DNA of 64,000 nt, taken from NCBI GenBank assembly GCA_004431415.1, contig QPMI01000026.1, positions 62,001 through 126,000 of the forward strand, in the 5' to 3' direction. The notes beneath the pieces were generated by a model. That model was given only the letters and a program-made list of their open reading frames with translations, did no database searches and was not told the origin of the DNA. This DNA is from Cyanophora paradoxa (Eukaryota > Glaucocystophyceae > Cyanophorales > Cyanophoraceae). Below are positions 50,304 to 63,300 of this stretch, piece by piece. Both the position numbers and the translations under genes were made by a program. Numbering within the stretch: position 1 is the stretch's first letter; each line of letters begins with the position of its first letter.

Positions 50304-53185
50304 CTACAAGTCCAGGTCGTCGTCGTCATCATCCATCGCGGGGGCCGCCACCTTCTTCTTCGACTTCTTCCCCCCCGCCCCCGCCGCGGCGGCGGCGGCG
50401 CCTCCGCCGCCGCCCCCGCCCCCGCCGCCCTTCATCAGCGCCTTCATCTTCGCGATCGACGCCGCGGTCGCCGCGGCGTCCTCCTCCTCGTCTTCGCCCT
50501 CTCCCTCGCCCTCCTCGTCGTCGTCCTCGTCGTCCTCGTCTTCGTCGTCCGAGTCGCCCTTGCGGCCCCTCCGCTTGCCGGCCTTCTTCTTGCCTCCGGC
50601 GCCCTCCTCCTCCTCCTCGTCCTCCTCCTCCTCCTCCTCGTCCTCGTCCTCGTCCATCCCGTCGGGCACGTCCTCATCCTCGTCCTCGTCCTCCTCGGAG
50701 CTCTCGCTCTCCTCCTCTTCCTGCAGCAGGTCGTCCCCTGCGCCGCGCCGTCAGATTTGATCCCAGAGATATCAAGATACCCAACGGTTTCGAACCTTCG
50801 GTGAAGGTGACGAGGGGCCGGAGGGGCCGCGCGGCGCGCCGCGCGGCGTCGCCGACGCGCTGCCGGTCGATCTGGGCGAGCAGAAGGTCGAACTTGCCCT
50901 GCAGCTTCAGGAGACGCTTGAAGGAGGCTACGCGCGCGTCCACTGTCTGGTACAGGCCGGCCAGGCTCTCGCTGAGGCCGGGTACGGTGACCAGGTACCT
51001 GCCGGAGCCAGATCAAATTCGAGTTCGAATTCAAATTCGAATTTGAACCGCGGATCAAATCCGCGCACGAGGTGTGGAGCTGGAGGACGGCGCGGATCCA
51101 GACCGCCAGCGAGGCCGCCCGCGTGGGCCGCTGCGGGCGCGTGCTTAGCTAACTTTCTTCGCGCGGGAAGTGGGGAGGGTACACACCGCCTCGAACTTGG
51201 CCACGACGCGCTTCAGGAACGGCAGCACCGACGACGTCGGCAGCCGCGAGACCGTCGTCTGCGCGTACCACACACGTCAGGGGGTACAAAGCCGGGAGGG
51301 GGGTACGCGATGTGACTCGCCTGGATGACGCGCTCGTTGGTGACACGGAGGCACTGTTCCAGGAGGGTACCGTCGCCCGACTGGAGGGCCTGGACCAGCA
51401 GCGGCTGCAGCGAGTCGGCCCGCGGGGGCGCCCGCTCGGCCTTGGCGGCCCCGGCCTTGCCGCCGGCCTCGCCCTCCAGACCCAGAGCCGCGACCCGATC
51501 CTCGAGCGTCTCCTCCTCGTCCTCCTCGTCCTCGGCTACGATTCCGTCCGCCGGCGCCGGCGCCTCCTCCTCCTCCTCCTCCTCGGCCGCCCCGCCCCGC
51601 TCCTTGCGCTTCTTCTTGCTCTTCTTGTCGGCCTTGGCGCCGGCGGCGCCGCCGTCCTCGCTGGTGTCCATAGCGGCGAGGCCCGACTGGAGGCCGGCGG
51701 CAGCCATACCCGGCAGCTTCGTGTCTGCTGGGCCCAGCGTCCGCACGCGCCCGTCGCCCGCCGCCCCCGCCCCCGCCGCCGCCGCTGCTTGCTGGGGGAG
51801 CAAGAGGCCCCCGCCCTCGCCGGCCGCCGCCTCCAGCTTGACCCGCCGCTTGGGCGCGCCGCTCGCCTCGTCGACGTACGCCACGCGCTGGATGACGGGC
51901 CGCAGGGCCGATCCCCGCACGACCACGACGGCGCCGCCGGCGCCCTCCGCCTCCGCCGCGAAGTGCGCCCCGAGGACTTCCTCGCCCGCCGGCGGCTTGA
52001 TCACGCAGTCGGGCTTGCGCGCCGCGCCGGGCGCGCCCTCCGCCGCCGCCGCCGACGCGCCGCGCGCGTCGTAGCGGTAGACGTTGACGCTGCCCGACGC
52101 GGAGACGGCCAGGAAGTCGTAGAGCTCCGAGCCGTCCCGCTGCCTCCGGAAGTCCAGAGACACGGCGGAGCCGTCGAGCGTGAACGCTGCGCAGCGGCCG
52201 GGTCAGGGCGGAGCCTCGGAGGCGGGCCGGGCGCGGGCGGCGGGCGGGAGAACGGACCCTGGAGGGCGCTGGGGTTGGAGGCGGGGCCGGCCGCGTCCCA
52301 GAGCGACACGAATCGCTCCTCGGCGACCGAGCAGGAGGCGAAGAAGCGCCCGTCGCTCGAGGGGCAGAGCGCCGTGACGGGCTGCGCGTGCCCCGCGAAG
52401 CGCCGCGCCGCCTCCCGATCCGAGAGCCGGACCTGCTTGATCGTCGACGAGGCGACGATCACCTCCTCCTCGTCCGGCGGGCACAGCGCCAGCCGCTTGA
52501 GCGCGTGCTTCGCGCCCTGGAACTTGCTGCGCGAGCGGGGCGGCCCCGCCCCGCGAGTCAGCTCAAGATATCGCGCGCGCGAGCGAAGCGAGCGCCGAGA
52601 GGGCGCACCCGACCGCCGCGCCCGTGAGCAGGTCCCACTCGATGACATGCTTGTCGTCGGAGCAAGAGTAGAGGCGCGTCCCGGCTGCGTTGAAGCAGAG
52701 ATCGTTGACCCGCCGCGTGTGCCCGTCCGGCCCCACGCCCGTCCCCTCCTTGTTCGCGCCCAGGCGCCTCGCCACCTCCCCGCGCGCCAGGTCCCAGATG
52801 ACGATGAAGCCGATCTCAGTGCCCAGCGCAAGCACCGAAGACTGCGACCGCGCCGGGCGCTTCCCCTTCTTCTTCGGCGCTCCCTGCGAGTGCGTACACC
52901 GCACCGAGTGCGTCAGCGGGCAGCGCGAGGTGCTGATCGCGACCCGCCCTCGCTCGGTCGCGGCTAGCCGGCTGGCGCGGGGCGACCCCTGCGTGATCCC
53001 GGCGGACTCACCTCGGCGCCTGGCGGTGCCCACGCGACGCATGTGTACTTCACGACAAGGTGGGACGGTTCCGCGTATTCGCCGCGGAGGCTGCCGGAGC
53101 TGCAGTCCCACACTCGGATGCGCGAATCCGCCGAGACCAGCGCGAAGCTGGTCGCGCTCGCGTCGAAGGCGGAGCAGGCCGCCAT
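50304..53185 (-). CDS. WDR43: WDR43/UTP5-like nucleolar WD40 protein of the small-subunit processome
   Basis: Required for early pre-rRNA transcription and processing in the UTP-A/t-UTP complex. Start Met 53185 (MAACSAFDASATSFALVSAD). WD40 blades show SRIRVWDCSSG, IGFIVIWDLARGE, VNDLCFNAAGTRLYSCSDDK, HVIEWDLLTGA, FAGHAQPVTALCPSSDGRFF, SLWDAAG and YDFLAVSASGSVNVYRYD. A Lys-rich nuclear segment (KADKKSKKKRKER) and acid run follow, then the Utp12 C-terminal helical domain (LVQALQSGDGTLLEQCLRV, VSRLPTSSVLPFLKRVV, SLAGLYQTVDARVASFKRLL). The tail is a long Asp/Glu-rich stretch with KKKAGKRRGRKG and KKSKKKV patches, ending DDDLDL and a TAG at 50304. Several GT-AG introns. The assignment rests on WD40 plus Utp12 plus acidic tail. 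Confidence 0.88.
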
Positions 53186-53675
53186 TTCTTCCCCCCTTCT
53201 GCCGGGTACGGCTCTGGGTAGGGGTACGAGGGTCCGCAGCAGAAACAGCAGCCAGCCCCGCCGGCCTTGGAGGACACTCGGACCAGCCTAGCTAAGCAGC
53301 CATGACGCAGTACTTCCCTGGGCCGCGGGGATCCCGCGATCCGATGCACATGGACCATCGCAACGTTGGCGGCTTCGATGCCATCCTGCAGGAGAAGTGC
53401 GGTCCCCGCTGCTGTGGCCGCGCTCCTCATGCTGACGGGGGATCGTAGGCTGGCACACAGGACGAAGATGATGGGAGTCAGGTGCGGCCTTCACTTGGAG
53501 AGACGTTGCCCCTGCGGGCTAGCTAAGCCGGGTGCTGCAGGTCAATCGTCGACTGCGGCAGGCCAGAGACATACGACATACTGCGAGCCAAGCAGAGGCC
53601 GAGTGAGCCCGCTCCGCGGCTCGGATGCGCAGCGGTTCGAGGTGGGCGGCTGACCGCGCCCTCGCAGAGAGCGCC
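53186..53675. promoter_or_regulatory. Divergent spacer between WDR43 and the SPATA7-like gene
   Basis: 490 bp; starts face away from each other (53185 minus, 53676 plus). No element recognised. Confidence 0.35.
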
Positions 53676-54616
53676 ATGGCAACAGTGACTCGCCCAAAGA
53701 CGGGGGACGAGTACACGGAAGTCCGGGAGGCGTTCCGGCGGGTCGCCGCGGCCAAGCCGGCGATCCAGAACTACAACCCGGCGGCCTACGGGCGGGCGCA
53801 GGCGCTGCGGGACTCGAGGGAGCGAAAGGAGGCGCGGGACAGGGAGGCGCACGAGGCCGTTCTGAGGAACATGCAGCGGCGCATGCAGGCCTACAACTCG
53901 GCCACCGAGCAGAAGAAGAAGTGCGCTCCGGGCGGGCCACGCTTCGCGCGGCCCCTCCCGCCCGCCCGCCCGCCCGCCCGGCCGACGCTCCGAGCGCGCG
54001 CAGCCCGTACAACACGGTGTACAACCCGGCGCTGATCCTGCGGCGGGGCCCCAACTCGACGGCGTACACGATCAGCGCTATCCCCGCGCGCCCCGCCTCG
54101 TCCGCCTCGCAGCGGCCCGGCACGGCCCGGAGCACCTCGTCGCTCGGCTCGTCCCGCGAGCGGCCGCAGTCGGCGCGGCGGCCGAGCGCGCGGGACCGCG
54201 ACGACGCGCTCTACGGCTCCTACACGGGCTACGGCGCCCCCTCCGCCTCCGCCTCCTCGCCCCTCGACAACGACGCGGGCGCCTTCGGCGACTCGGACCT
54301 CGTCGTACCCCGGACCGTGACGACGGAGGCGGAGATGCGGTCGGAGCTGAAGCACGCGCTGGTCTCGGCGATCGTGGCGGGGCGCCTCTACAAGTCGCGC
54401 GCGCTGACGGCCCTCTTCGAGCGCGCGGCGGCCCTCAACGCCGCCCACATCCCCTACGAGATCATACAGGCGCGCTTAGCTTAGCTTCCCGTAGCTCCAG
54501 CTCGAGCGCTCCTCGCCCGCCCGTACCCCCCGCCGGCTCTCACCGGCCGCGGGCGCGCTTCGTTCGCGCAGGACGTCGTGCTGGAGCTGAAGGCGGACCT
54601 CGCCATCGAGAACTAA
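53676..54616 (+). CDS. Small protein with SPATA7-like C-terminal helical motif, probably ciliary
   Basis: Start Met 53676 (MATVTRPKTGDEYTEVREAF). Exon 1 holds a basic helix (RRVAAAKPAIQNYNPAAYG; RNMQRRMQAYNSATEQKKK). The next exon, after a gap near 53925-54000 whose splice sites are unclear, carries PYNTVYNPALILRRGPNSTA, a Ser/Arg-rich linker and EAEMRSELKHALVSAIVAGR then SRALTALFERAAALNAAHIP. A last exon gives DVVLELKADLAIEN and a TAA at 54614-54616. The block (helix, short gap, LFER, further helix, LK-x-DL) resembles the C-terminus of SPATA7, a ciliary transition-zone protein. This is a motif-level resemblance only. Proximity to the NPHP3-like gene is consistent with but does not prove a ciliary role. 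Confidence 0.6.
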
Positions 54617-55312
54617 CTAGCCAGCCGCGGCTCTAGATCTAACTAGCCTCCGGCCGTCTCGGGAGCCGAGGCTGGCTCTGTCCCCCATGGCCATCCGCCC
54701 GCCCGCGCGCCTGCAGCTGCTCCCCCCACCCCGCCCCGCCAGGTCCCGGCCCGTCGCTCCGGTCCTCTCTTCCATTCGCGCTCAGCTCAGATACCCCCTC
54801 TTCCTCCCCTCCGCCGCTTGTTCAGATTGAGCGTATGTAGTTTAAGAGCGGGCGGCGCAGCCCAAGGCCAAGAACTTCGGAACGTCGCTCAGACGCGGGG
54901 GGATTGCTGGGCTGGGGCGCCGGCCGGCTCAGCACCTTCAGCAAACTAGCACTGTTCGAGCCGACTCAGCAGTGGAACTCGGCGCGGGGCCGGGGCGGGC
55001 ACGCCGTGACACAACAAAACGGTCCCCTTAGGGAGTTGAACGGACTGCAGGGGAGCATGTGTGATCTGGCAAGCCTAAGGTAGCGGTGACTGCAGCCCCT
55101 CTAAGAAGCGTTCTGTGAGGCAGCCAAGAGCACGCGCTTCGGCTGAAGGCGCTCTGAGGCCCAGCACGCCCGGCATCGCTCAGCGTCGACAGTCGGCATA
55201 GCTAGGCGTCCTGGCCGCACGCTCGGTCTTCTTTGTTGCCCGAAGAGCGGGTTGCACCGCTCGGACGGCGCCCGCCGCGGCCGCATGACGAAGTGAGCCG
55301 CCGAAAGGGCCG
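54617..55312. other. Intergenic; no gene seen
   Basis: Both flanking genes are on the plus strand. No motif-bearing frame and no tRNA-like fold was recognised. Confidence 0.4.
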
Positions 55313-56967
55313 ATGCGGGGCGAGCTGGTCCCCGTTTCGGAGCTGGAGGAGGCGCGGGCGGAGCTCGCGCGCCTCGAGGAGGCCGAGGAGCAGGGCCGCG
55401 CCGTCGGCCGCGCCGTAGCCGCGCTCCGCGCCCTCGAGGCCGGCCCCGAGGCCGCCGGGAGCGACGCGGTGCACGAGGCCGCCCACGTACTCGCGCAGAT
55501 GGGCGCTGAGACCGCCAATTCCGGTGCCCTCCGAGCGGCGCCCGCGCTCATCTGCACTCCTTTCTCACGCCGCGCGCGCCCCAGAGGCCTTTGCGGAAGC
55601 GCTGTGGCGTGCGGGCGGCGGATACGCGCTCTACGGCCTCGTCTCGAGCCGCGACCTCGAGCTCTCGAGCCTGGGGATCTACGCGTGGGCGGCCGCCGCC
55701 GGCGCCCTCTCGCCGGGGGCCGGCGAGCTGCGGCGCGAGCTGCTGCCGGCCGCCGACATCGCCGCGCGCGTCTTCGTCGCTCTGGCGGCCCTCGAGGCGC
55801 CCCCGCCGCCCAAGCGCCCCACCAGCGCCGGCGCACACGGCGCCCCGCGGGCCCTCGGCCACGCCCCGGTGCCCGCCCGGGCTCCGCTGCGGCGGCGGCG
55901 GCGGGGCGGGGGCGGGCGCTGGCGCCGCGGCGGCCCGGGACGAGGCCTCAGAGGGCCGCCGCCGCCTCCTCCTCGCGGCCACCCGCGTCCTCCACGCCTA
56001 CGCCCTCGGTCCGCCCCCGGCCCCCCGCCCTCGCGCCCGTACCCCTCGCCTCATCTGACCGAGGGGCCCGCCGGGGGGGGGGGTACAGACTTCGAGGAGC
56101 CGGCGTGCCTGCGCCGGCCCGACGTGCACGAGGCGCTGAGGGCCGTGGCCGCGGGGACCGACCCTGCCCCGCCCGCTGGCGCCCCCCCGCCCCCCCCCCG
56201 CGAGGCCGCGCGCTCCCTCGAGGGCGTACCCCTCCTCCGCCTGCTCGCCCGCTCCGCCCTCCGCGCCCTCCGCTCCCTCCGTGCGTACCCCCCCCCCCTC
56301 TCCCCCAGCCGATCTCATGGTACCCCGCAGCGGCGAAGCACGTCGAGCGGGCCGAGGCCGGCCGCACCGGCGAGCGATCCCTGTACCCCCCGCCGGTACC
56401 CGCACCCCTTCCGCCTTCCTCCCCGCCCTGCAGCCGACGCTCCGCAGGAGCTGGAGGCGGCGGGGGCGCCGTGGGGCCGCCCGCTGCCCTCGGAGCTGAT
56501 GGTCGCGACGGTGGGCGCCGCCGGCTTCCGCCCCGCCCGCCGGAGCGGCGGGGGCGAGCTGCTCCGCGCCCGCCTTGCGCCGGGCCCGCCCCCGCCCGAC
56601 GGGGCGGGGGCGCCCTGGCTGCTGGAGCCCCCCGGGGCGCCGGTGGGCCTGCCGGTGCAGCGGAGCCCCTTCCGCCCCGCGTCGGCGGCGAGCCCCCTCG
56701 CGGAGCACCCGGCGCGGGGCCCCGCCGCCCGCCAGGCCGCCGCCGCCGAGCGCCGCCGCGCCCTCCACGCCCCTCGCCGGCCCCGGCCGGCCCGCGGCCC
56801 GCGCGGCCGGCCCCGGAGCCGGCGCTGCAGGCGTGGGCGGGGCCGGCGGGGGGCGGGCGGCGGGGGCGGCGCGGGTCGGGTCGACGCGGCTGGCGAACAC
56901 GCTGCGGCGGCTGCAGGGCGGGGCCGGCGGCCCGGCGCCCTCGCCGCTCTGGCGCACCACAGAGTAG
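55313..56967 (+). CDS. Unrecognised Ala/Pro/Arg-rich, probably helical protein
   Basis: Start Met 55313 (MRGELVPVSELEEARAELAR). Coding-like exons alternate with GTACCCC-type introns: ALRALEAGPEAAGSDAVHEA; AFAEALWRAGGGYALYGLVS and DLELSSLGIYAWAAAAGALS (55590-55800); EGRRRLLLAATRVLHAYALG; DFEEPACLRRPDVHEALRAV (56091-56150); LLRLLARSALRALRSL; ELEAAGAPWGRPLPSELMVA (56450-56510); and a C-terminus RLANTLRRLQGGAGG ending in a TAG at 56965-56967. Long amphipathic helices suggest an armadillo/HEAT-like or other alpha-solenoid fold, but there is no decisive motif. High GC lets several frames stay open, so exon borders are uncertain. It lies between two possible ciliary genes; function unknown. Confidence 0.5.
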
Positions 56968-57353
56968 GCACTCCGGGGACCCTGCGACCATGGCCATGAC
57001 CCGGCCCCGCCGCCCCCGGCCCCGCCGCCCCGGCCCCGGCCGCCGCCCGCCGCCCGGCCCCTCGAGCGCCCTGTCCTCGGCCGTCCGTCCGCACCCCCCC
57101 CCCCCCCCCCCCCCCCCCGCCTCCACCCCCCTGCAAGGCCTATTAGGGTCGGTGCCTCTTGGGCCCGGGGCGCTGGGCCCCCCCTTCCCCTCCACTGCAT
57201 TCGTGCACTCCGATCCGGTTCCAAATGCAATGCGTGCATAATTAGCCCAAATGCTAAGCGCCGGGCCGGCGACTGGGCTGCAGACGTGGCCGAAGGGGCG
57301 AACGTTATCTTCCAATCTTGCTTAATCATGATATAATATTATAATTACTCAAT
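56968..57353. other. Convergent spacer with a 25-nt C run
   Basis: C run at 57094-57118; AT-rich from 57310. No gene, though a large GC-driven minus-strand open frame crosses it. Confidence 0.45.
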
Positions 57354-60300
57354 CTAGCTATAGTCACCTCGAATTCTTCGTATTCTTCGCTTTTCGTTTG
57401 TCATCTTCCTTTTGACGCGTTCCTTGGTCAAGCGCCCTTCAACTTCGCTGTGACACCCTCCAGTGCCCCGCGAACCGTCTCCGTCCTCTCGTGCTGGGGC
57501 CCCTGGGTCCGCTCCAGCGCCGCCAGCGCCGCCTGCGCATGTGACCCGGGATCAAATTAGTATTCGAAACTTCGCGAAACTTCGCGTCGCGCGCCTCGAG
57601 GAGCGACGCGGCCTCGGAGAGGGCCTCCCTCGCGTCCAGCTTCGAGAGGAGGTCCCCGAGGCAGTACATAGACCATGCCGTGTCCGCGTGCTCCGGGCCC
57701 AGCCCCGGCGCCTTCTTGTAGATCTGCAGAACCTCCTGCGAAGGGCGGGCCAGGTCAGGGCCTTGGGCTAAGAAGCACTAGTACTGCCAAGATGATCCAG
57801 ATTTACGCGCGCCGCACCTAGTACATGAGCCGTGCCGCTGCGTAGTCGCCCTGCTGCTCTAGCAGCGTGGCCAGGTTGTGCATCGTTGCCGCGACGTTCG
57901 GGTGCTCTGGTCCGTGCACCTTCTTGTATACCCGCAGCGCCTCCTGCGAAACGTGGGCCGGGGTAGACATCAGAGCATTGGAGGACAGAGCGCGGATGAG
58001 AGAATCCAGAGTAACGCGTGCCGCACCTCGTACATGGGCCGTGCCGCAGCGTGGTCGTCCAGCTTTGTCTGCAGAAGACTGCCCAGGGTCAACATCATCT
58101 GTGCGACATCCGGGTGCTCCGGCCCGTGCACTTTCTTGTAGACCTGCAGCACCTCCTGCGGGGGGCGAGATGGGGTCGGGGCCACGGAGGAAGAAGCACG
58201 GCTGAGACGATCCAGGGCGACACGTGAAGCACCTCGTACATGGACCGCGCCGCCGCGTAGTCTTCCTGCTCCCTCAGCAGGTTGGCCAGGTTCGTCATCG
58301 TCCCTGCAACCTCAAGGTGCTCCGGCCCCAGCGCGGTTTTGTAGATCCGTAATGCCTCCTGCGGAATTCAAAGGCGGGCCAGAATCGGGACGTCGGAAGA
58401 AGGAGCACGGCCAGCGCTACGCCGATTTGATTTAGTGCGATGCGTGCCGCACCTCGAACATTGTCCGCGCCGCAGCGAAGTCGCCTTTGCCCTCCAGCAG
58501 GGTGGCCAGGTTATGCATTGTCGTCGCGACGTCCGGGTGCTCCGGCCCGAGCGCCTTCTTGCGCAGCTGCAGCGCCGCCTGCGAGGGACGGGCCAGGTTC
58601 GGCCAAGACGATACCGATGGATGCTCACTGCACCTCGAACATGGTATGCGCATCCGCAGAGTTGCCCTGGATCGATAGCAGACGGGCCAAATTGCTCATT
58701 GTCTGGGCAACGTCCGGGTGCTCCGGCCCCAGCGCCTTCTTTTGCAGCCGCAGCGCCTCCTGCGAGGGGGGTGCCACGTCAGGGCCTCGGAAAACAAGGC
58801 CGGCCAATATGATGGCGCCGTCTGAGCGGGCTGGAATCGGATCCTCGGAGGAAGCTAAAGGAGATCGGCTAAAACAATCCAGACGCACGCCGCGCCGCAC
58901 CTCGTACATGGGCCGTGCGGCTGCGTAGTCGCCCTCCCGATCTAGCAGGGCGGCCAGGTTCTGCATCGCCAGCGCGACTTCCGGGTGCTCCGGCCCGTGC
59001 GCCTTCTTGTAGACCCGCAGCGCCTCCTGCGAGGGGCAATCGCGAGTCGGGGTGGGGGCCTTGTCGGAACGGGCACAGCAATGAGGATCTAAACGGACGA
59101 GCACCGCACCTCGTACATGGGCCGCGCCGCCGCGTGGTCGCCCTGCTCCGACAGCAGGGCGCCCAGGTTCAACATCGCGTCAGCGACGCTTGTGTGCTCC
59201 GGCCCCAGCGCCGTCGTGCGGATCCGCAGCACCTCCTGTGATCACGATGGCAAGGGGCGGGCCGGGGTCGGGGCCCCGGAGGAAGCAACAACAGCTGAGA
59301 CAATCCAGAGCGACACGTTACGCACCTCGTACATGGGCCGCGCCGCCGCGGAGTCTCCCTGATTGTGCAGCACTTGGGCCAGGCTCTGTATCGTCGACGC
59401 AACTTTTGGGTGATCCGGCCCCAGCGCCTTCTTGAAGATCCGCAGCGCCTCCTGTGAGGGGCAGGCTGGGATCGGCGCCTCGGAGGAAAGAACCCGGTCA
59501 AGAGATTAAGAGGGGCGTAGAGTCGCACCTCGTTAAGGCCCCGCGCCGCCGCGTAGTCGCCCTGGTTTATCAGCAGGTTGGCAAGGTTCACCATCGTCCC
59601 CGCAAAGTCTGGGTGCTCCGGCCCCAGCGCCCGCTTCTGGACCTCCAGCGCCTCCTGCAAGATGCGGGCCAGGCCAGGGGCTTCAAAAGAAGGAGAGAGG
59701 CCAATTGCAAGATGATACAGACGGATGCGGGACAGACCTCGTACATGGGCCGCGCCGCCGCGTAGTCGCCCTGATCCTTCAGCAGCATGGCCAGGCTTTC
59801 GATTGTGTTCGCAACGTACGGGTGCCCCGGACCCAGCGCCTGCTTCTGGATCTGCAGCGTCTCCTGCGAGCGGCGGGCCAGGGTCGGGGCCATCTAAAAT
59901 TCTCAGAGGGACGCGCGCCGCACCTCGAGCATGGGCCGCGCTGCCGCGTAGTCGCCCTGGTTCTTCAGCAGGTTGGCCAGGTTCCTCATCGTCTGGGCGA
60001 CGAGCGGGTCCTCCGGCCCCAGCACCTTCTTGTACACCTGTAGCGCCTCCTGCGAGGGTCGGGTCAGGGACGGGGCCTCGGAGGATGGAGCAACGCTACG
60101 ACGATCCAGAGGGAGGTGCGCCGCACCTCGAACAGGGGCCGCGACTCCTTGTAGTTGCCCTGGGTCAATAGCAGAAGGGCCAAATTGTTCATCATCTGCG
60201 CAACAAATGCGTCCTCCGGTCCCAGCTCCTTCTTGCTAAGCCGCAGCGCCTCCTGCTCCAGCGCAGGAAGTTCGGGTGAGCAATCCGTGGCTGGATTTTA

Positions 60301-63300
60301 TTGGATGAGCGCAGCACCTGCAGGAACGGGATGCCTTCTCGCGCCCGCCCCATCGTCTGCAGCAAGTTGCCAGCGCTGTTCAGGGCTTCGGGATCTGCAT
60401 CCTCGCTCCCCAGCCGGAGCGATTCGGCATAGCGCGACGCCGCCTCGTCGGACCGCCCGCTCGCGAGCCACAGCTCCACCAGCTCGTAATCGTCCAGGCG
60501 CCCAAGGACGTCGGCGTCGCACAGGATGCCCGCCAGGCGTTCCGCCAAGTTGGGCCCGCCCCGCGCCAGCGCCCACGGGCCCTCCTCCGCCCGCCGCTGC
60601 GAGGCCGGCTGCGCGGCAAAGAACTCGCCCAGCCGCGCGTGGACGGCCGCCCGGCGCTCGGCTGCTCCTTCGCCCGCGAGACCGAACTCGAGCTCCGCCG
60701 CCTCGGCCGTGCAGCGGTGGAAGAAGGCGTACGGGCCGTCCCGGCACACGACCAGGCCCAGGAAGTCGTGCCAGAACAGCGACCACGTCACCTCGTTCGG
60801 CTCGCCGCTCGCATCCACGCCCACCAACGCCTTCAGCTCGTCCTCCGCCATCCCGTGCCGCGCGCACGCGATGGCAGACGCGACGTCCCGCGCCAGGGCC
60901 GCGCCGTGGCGCGAGGCGAGGCGGCGCAGGACGAGGCGGAAGAGGTCCCGCGGCTCGACGCCGCAGGCGAGGAACGTGTCGATGTCGGCGTCGAGGTTCG
61001 CGTGGACGGAGACGTTCGAGAGCTCGTCGAGGAGGACGGTCAGGAAGAGCGCGTTGCGGCACGCCTCCGCCCCCACGATCCGCTCGAGGCGCTCGTCGGA
61101 GAGGGCGCGCCCCTGCTCGCCGAGCACGCCCTCGACCAGCCTCCGGCGCCGGGGCCCGGTGAGGGGCGCGATCTCGCGGGCGATGTGTACTCTCGCCATC
61201 GCGGCGTCCAGGGTCGGGCCTGCGGTGCTGCGTTGGCAAGACACACATTCTTTACTGCGACGGAACCAGCACCTCGCAGGCTCGAGACGAGGATGCGGAG
61301 GCGGGGGCCGGCGGCGGGCGGGAGCCACGCGAGGCTGTGCACGGCGGGGTCGCCCCGCAGCTGGTCCAGGCCGTCCAGGACGAGGACGGTGCGGAAGGGC
61401 CAGCCGGCGCTGGCAGCGAGGAAGGCGCTCAGGCGGGCCGCCACCTCCGCGTCCGTGCCGTGCAGGTCGATCGCCTCGGCCCCGGGCCACCGGCCCTGGA
61501 CCTCCTCGCTGAGGCGCCTGCCGTGCAAACCCGGGTCATCGGGGAGAGCGAGGGACGAAGAACGAGTTGGGTACGCGGACCGGGCGACCGACGCGAGCAG
61601 CGAGCTGCTCTGGGATCCACCAATGAAGTGCACAACCACCAGGTCGTCGGGGTACGACAAATTCCACTCCCGAGCCCAGTTCGCAAGCAGCGCTGCGCGG
61701 CCCCACCGTCAGCGACGGGACAGTGCGCGCGCGTGGCCCAACGAAGGGCGGCGGACCGCTCTTGCCGCAGCCGCCCTCGCCGTGTAGGACGAGGATCTCG
61801 GGGCCCGAGGCCGCCGCGTAGGCGTGCAGGGCGGCAACGTCCTCCGCGTTGCGCACGAAGACGCGCTGCCGCGACGCCGCGAAGGCCTCGTGCTGCGCCC
61901 GCTCCGCCTCCAGCCACGGCCGCTCCTTCTCGAGGGGATACTCCTGTTCAAGCATCTGCAGCCGCGGTCAGGGCGGAGGCAAACGATCGGTGCAGGGGTA
62001 CGGGCGCACCGCCTTGAGAGCGTCGCGCATGGCGAGGGCGAGCCGCTGGGCGTCGGTGTACTCGGCGACGGGCAGGCCCGCCGCTCGGATCTCGCCCTTC
62101 AGCGCTTCCAGGCGCTGCTCGGCGTAGGGGCCCTCCCCGGCCCCGCCGGTAGAGACCGCGTCCCGCATCAGGCCCGGCCCGGCCACGTAGAACAGGCTCC
62201 TGCCTCGCATCGCCTGAGGGCGGATCGTGAGGACAAGGGGCGGAGGGAAGAGAAGGCGGGAGGAGGCCGGCCGGGTCGCACCTCGAGGCGCGAGGCGGGC
62301 GGGCCGGCCCCTCCGGGCCGCGCCGCGCCTCCGAGCACGCCGGCGCGGATCTCTGCGCGCGGCCCGATCAGAAAACGGCCGCGGCCCGGCGCCCGCTCGC
62401 GCACCGATCTCGGTCACGCTGCGGTCATCCCACTCGTGCACCCAGGGGAAATCGTCCGCGGCGCAATCGAGGTTCCTGCCCCGCCCGCCCTGGCTTCAGC
62501 GGCACTTCGAAGAGAGTCGGGGACCGGAGAGGTGGGGGCGCACATGCGAAAGAGGGCGTTGCCCGTGTCGTTGGGAGGCGCGTCGGGTTGCAGGTGCCAC
62601 CCGTAGCGAGCCTGCGCCGCGCCGCGTGAGCAGGGGCCCCGAGGCCCGAGGCCCCGGGCCTCGATCTCGCGAGCAGGACGGGCGGCACCTTGAGCAGGCC
62701 GACGAAGTGCGTGCTCCGATCCACCTCCCGCAGGCACAGTAGGGTCACCAGGCCCGCCTGGCACGCCTCCTCGTTGATGCCCCACCTGTGGCCGCGCCCG
62801 GCGGGATCAGCGCGAGGGAAGCCCAAAGCAGAGCACAAGCGGGCGGGCCTGAGATCGACGCAGTGGAAGAAGAGGCCGCGCTCCGCGCACATCGCCTTCA
62901 GCGTCGGGTTCACGAAGCTCCGGATGGCGTCCCGCTCCGCCTGCATGTCCTCTGCCGGCACGCGCGCACGGGTCGATGTCAGAGGGGCGGGCGGGCCGCG
63001 CTGGGCTAGAAGCGCTCGGCCGCGCGCGCGCACGGAAGGTTGAGGAGACGAAGATGCGCACGACGCGCTTCTGGGCCAGCAGGCCGTCCCGCCGCGCCGC
63101 CGAGGGAGCAGGGGCCGTCTTGGGAGCGCTAGCTGTAGCGTGCACGTGGGCTTCGGCGGCCGCGGCTTTGGGAGCGACCGCTGGCGAGTCCACATGTACA
63201 GGCACGCCGTGCACGATGATCTGCTGTGGTGGCCCATCCTGGGGCGGCTTCGATGCAGGCTGCGGGGCGGTGGATGAGGCCGCCGGCGCCCCCGCAGCCA

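Noticed and set aside
55948-57329. Two minus-strand open frames of about 450 codons
   Set aside because: Gly/Arg/Pro-rich frames caused by very high GC, crossing a poly-C run and antisense to a better-supported plus-strand gene.
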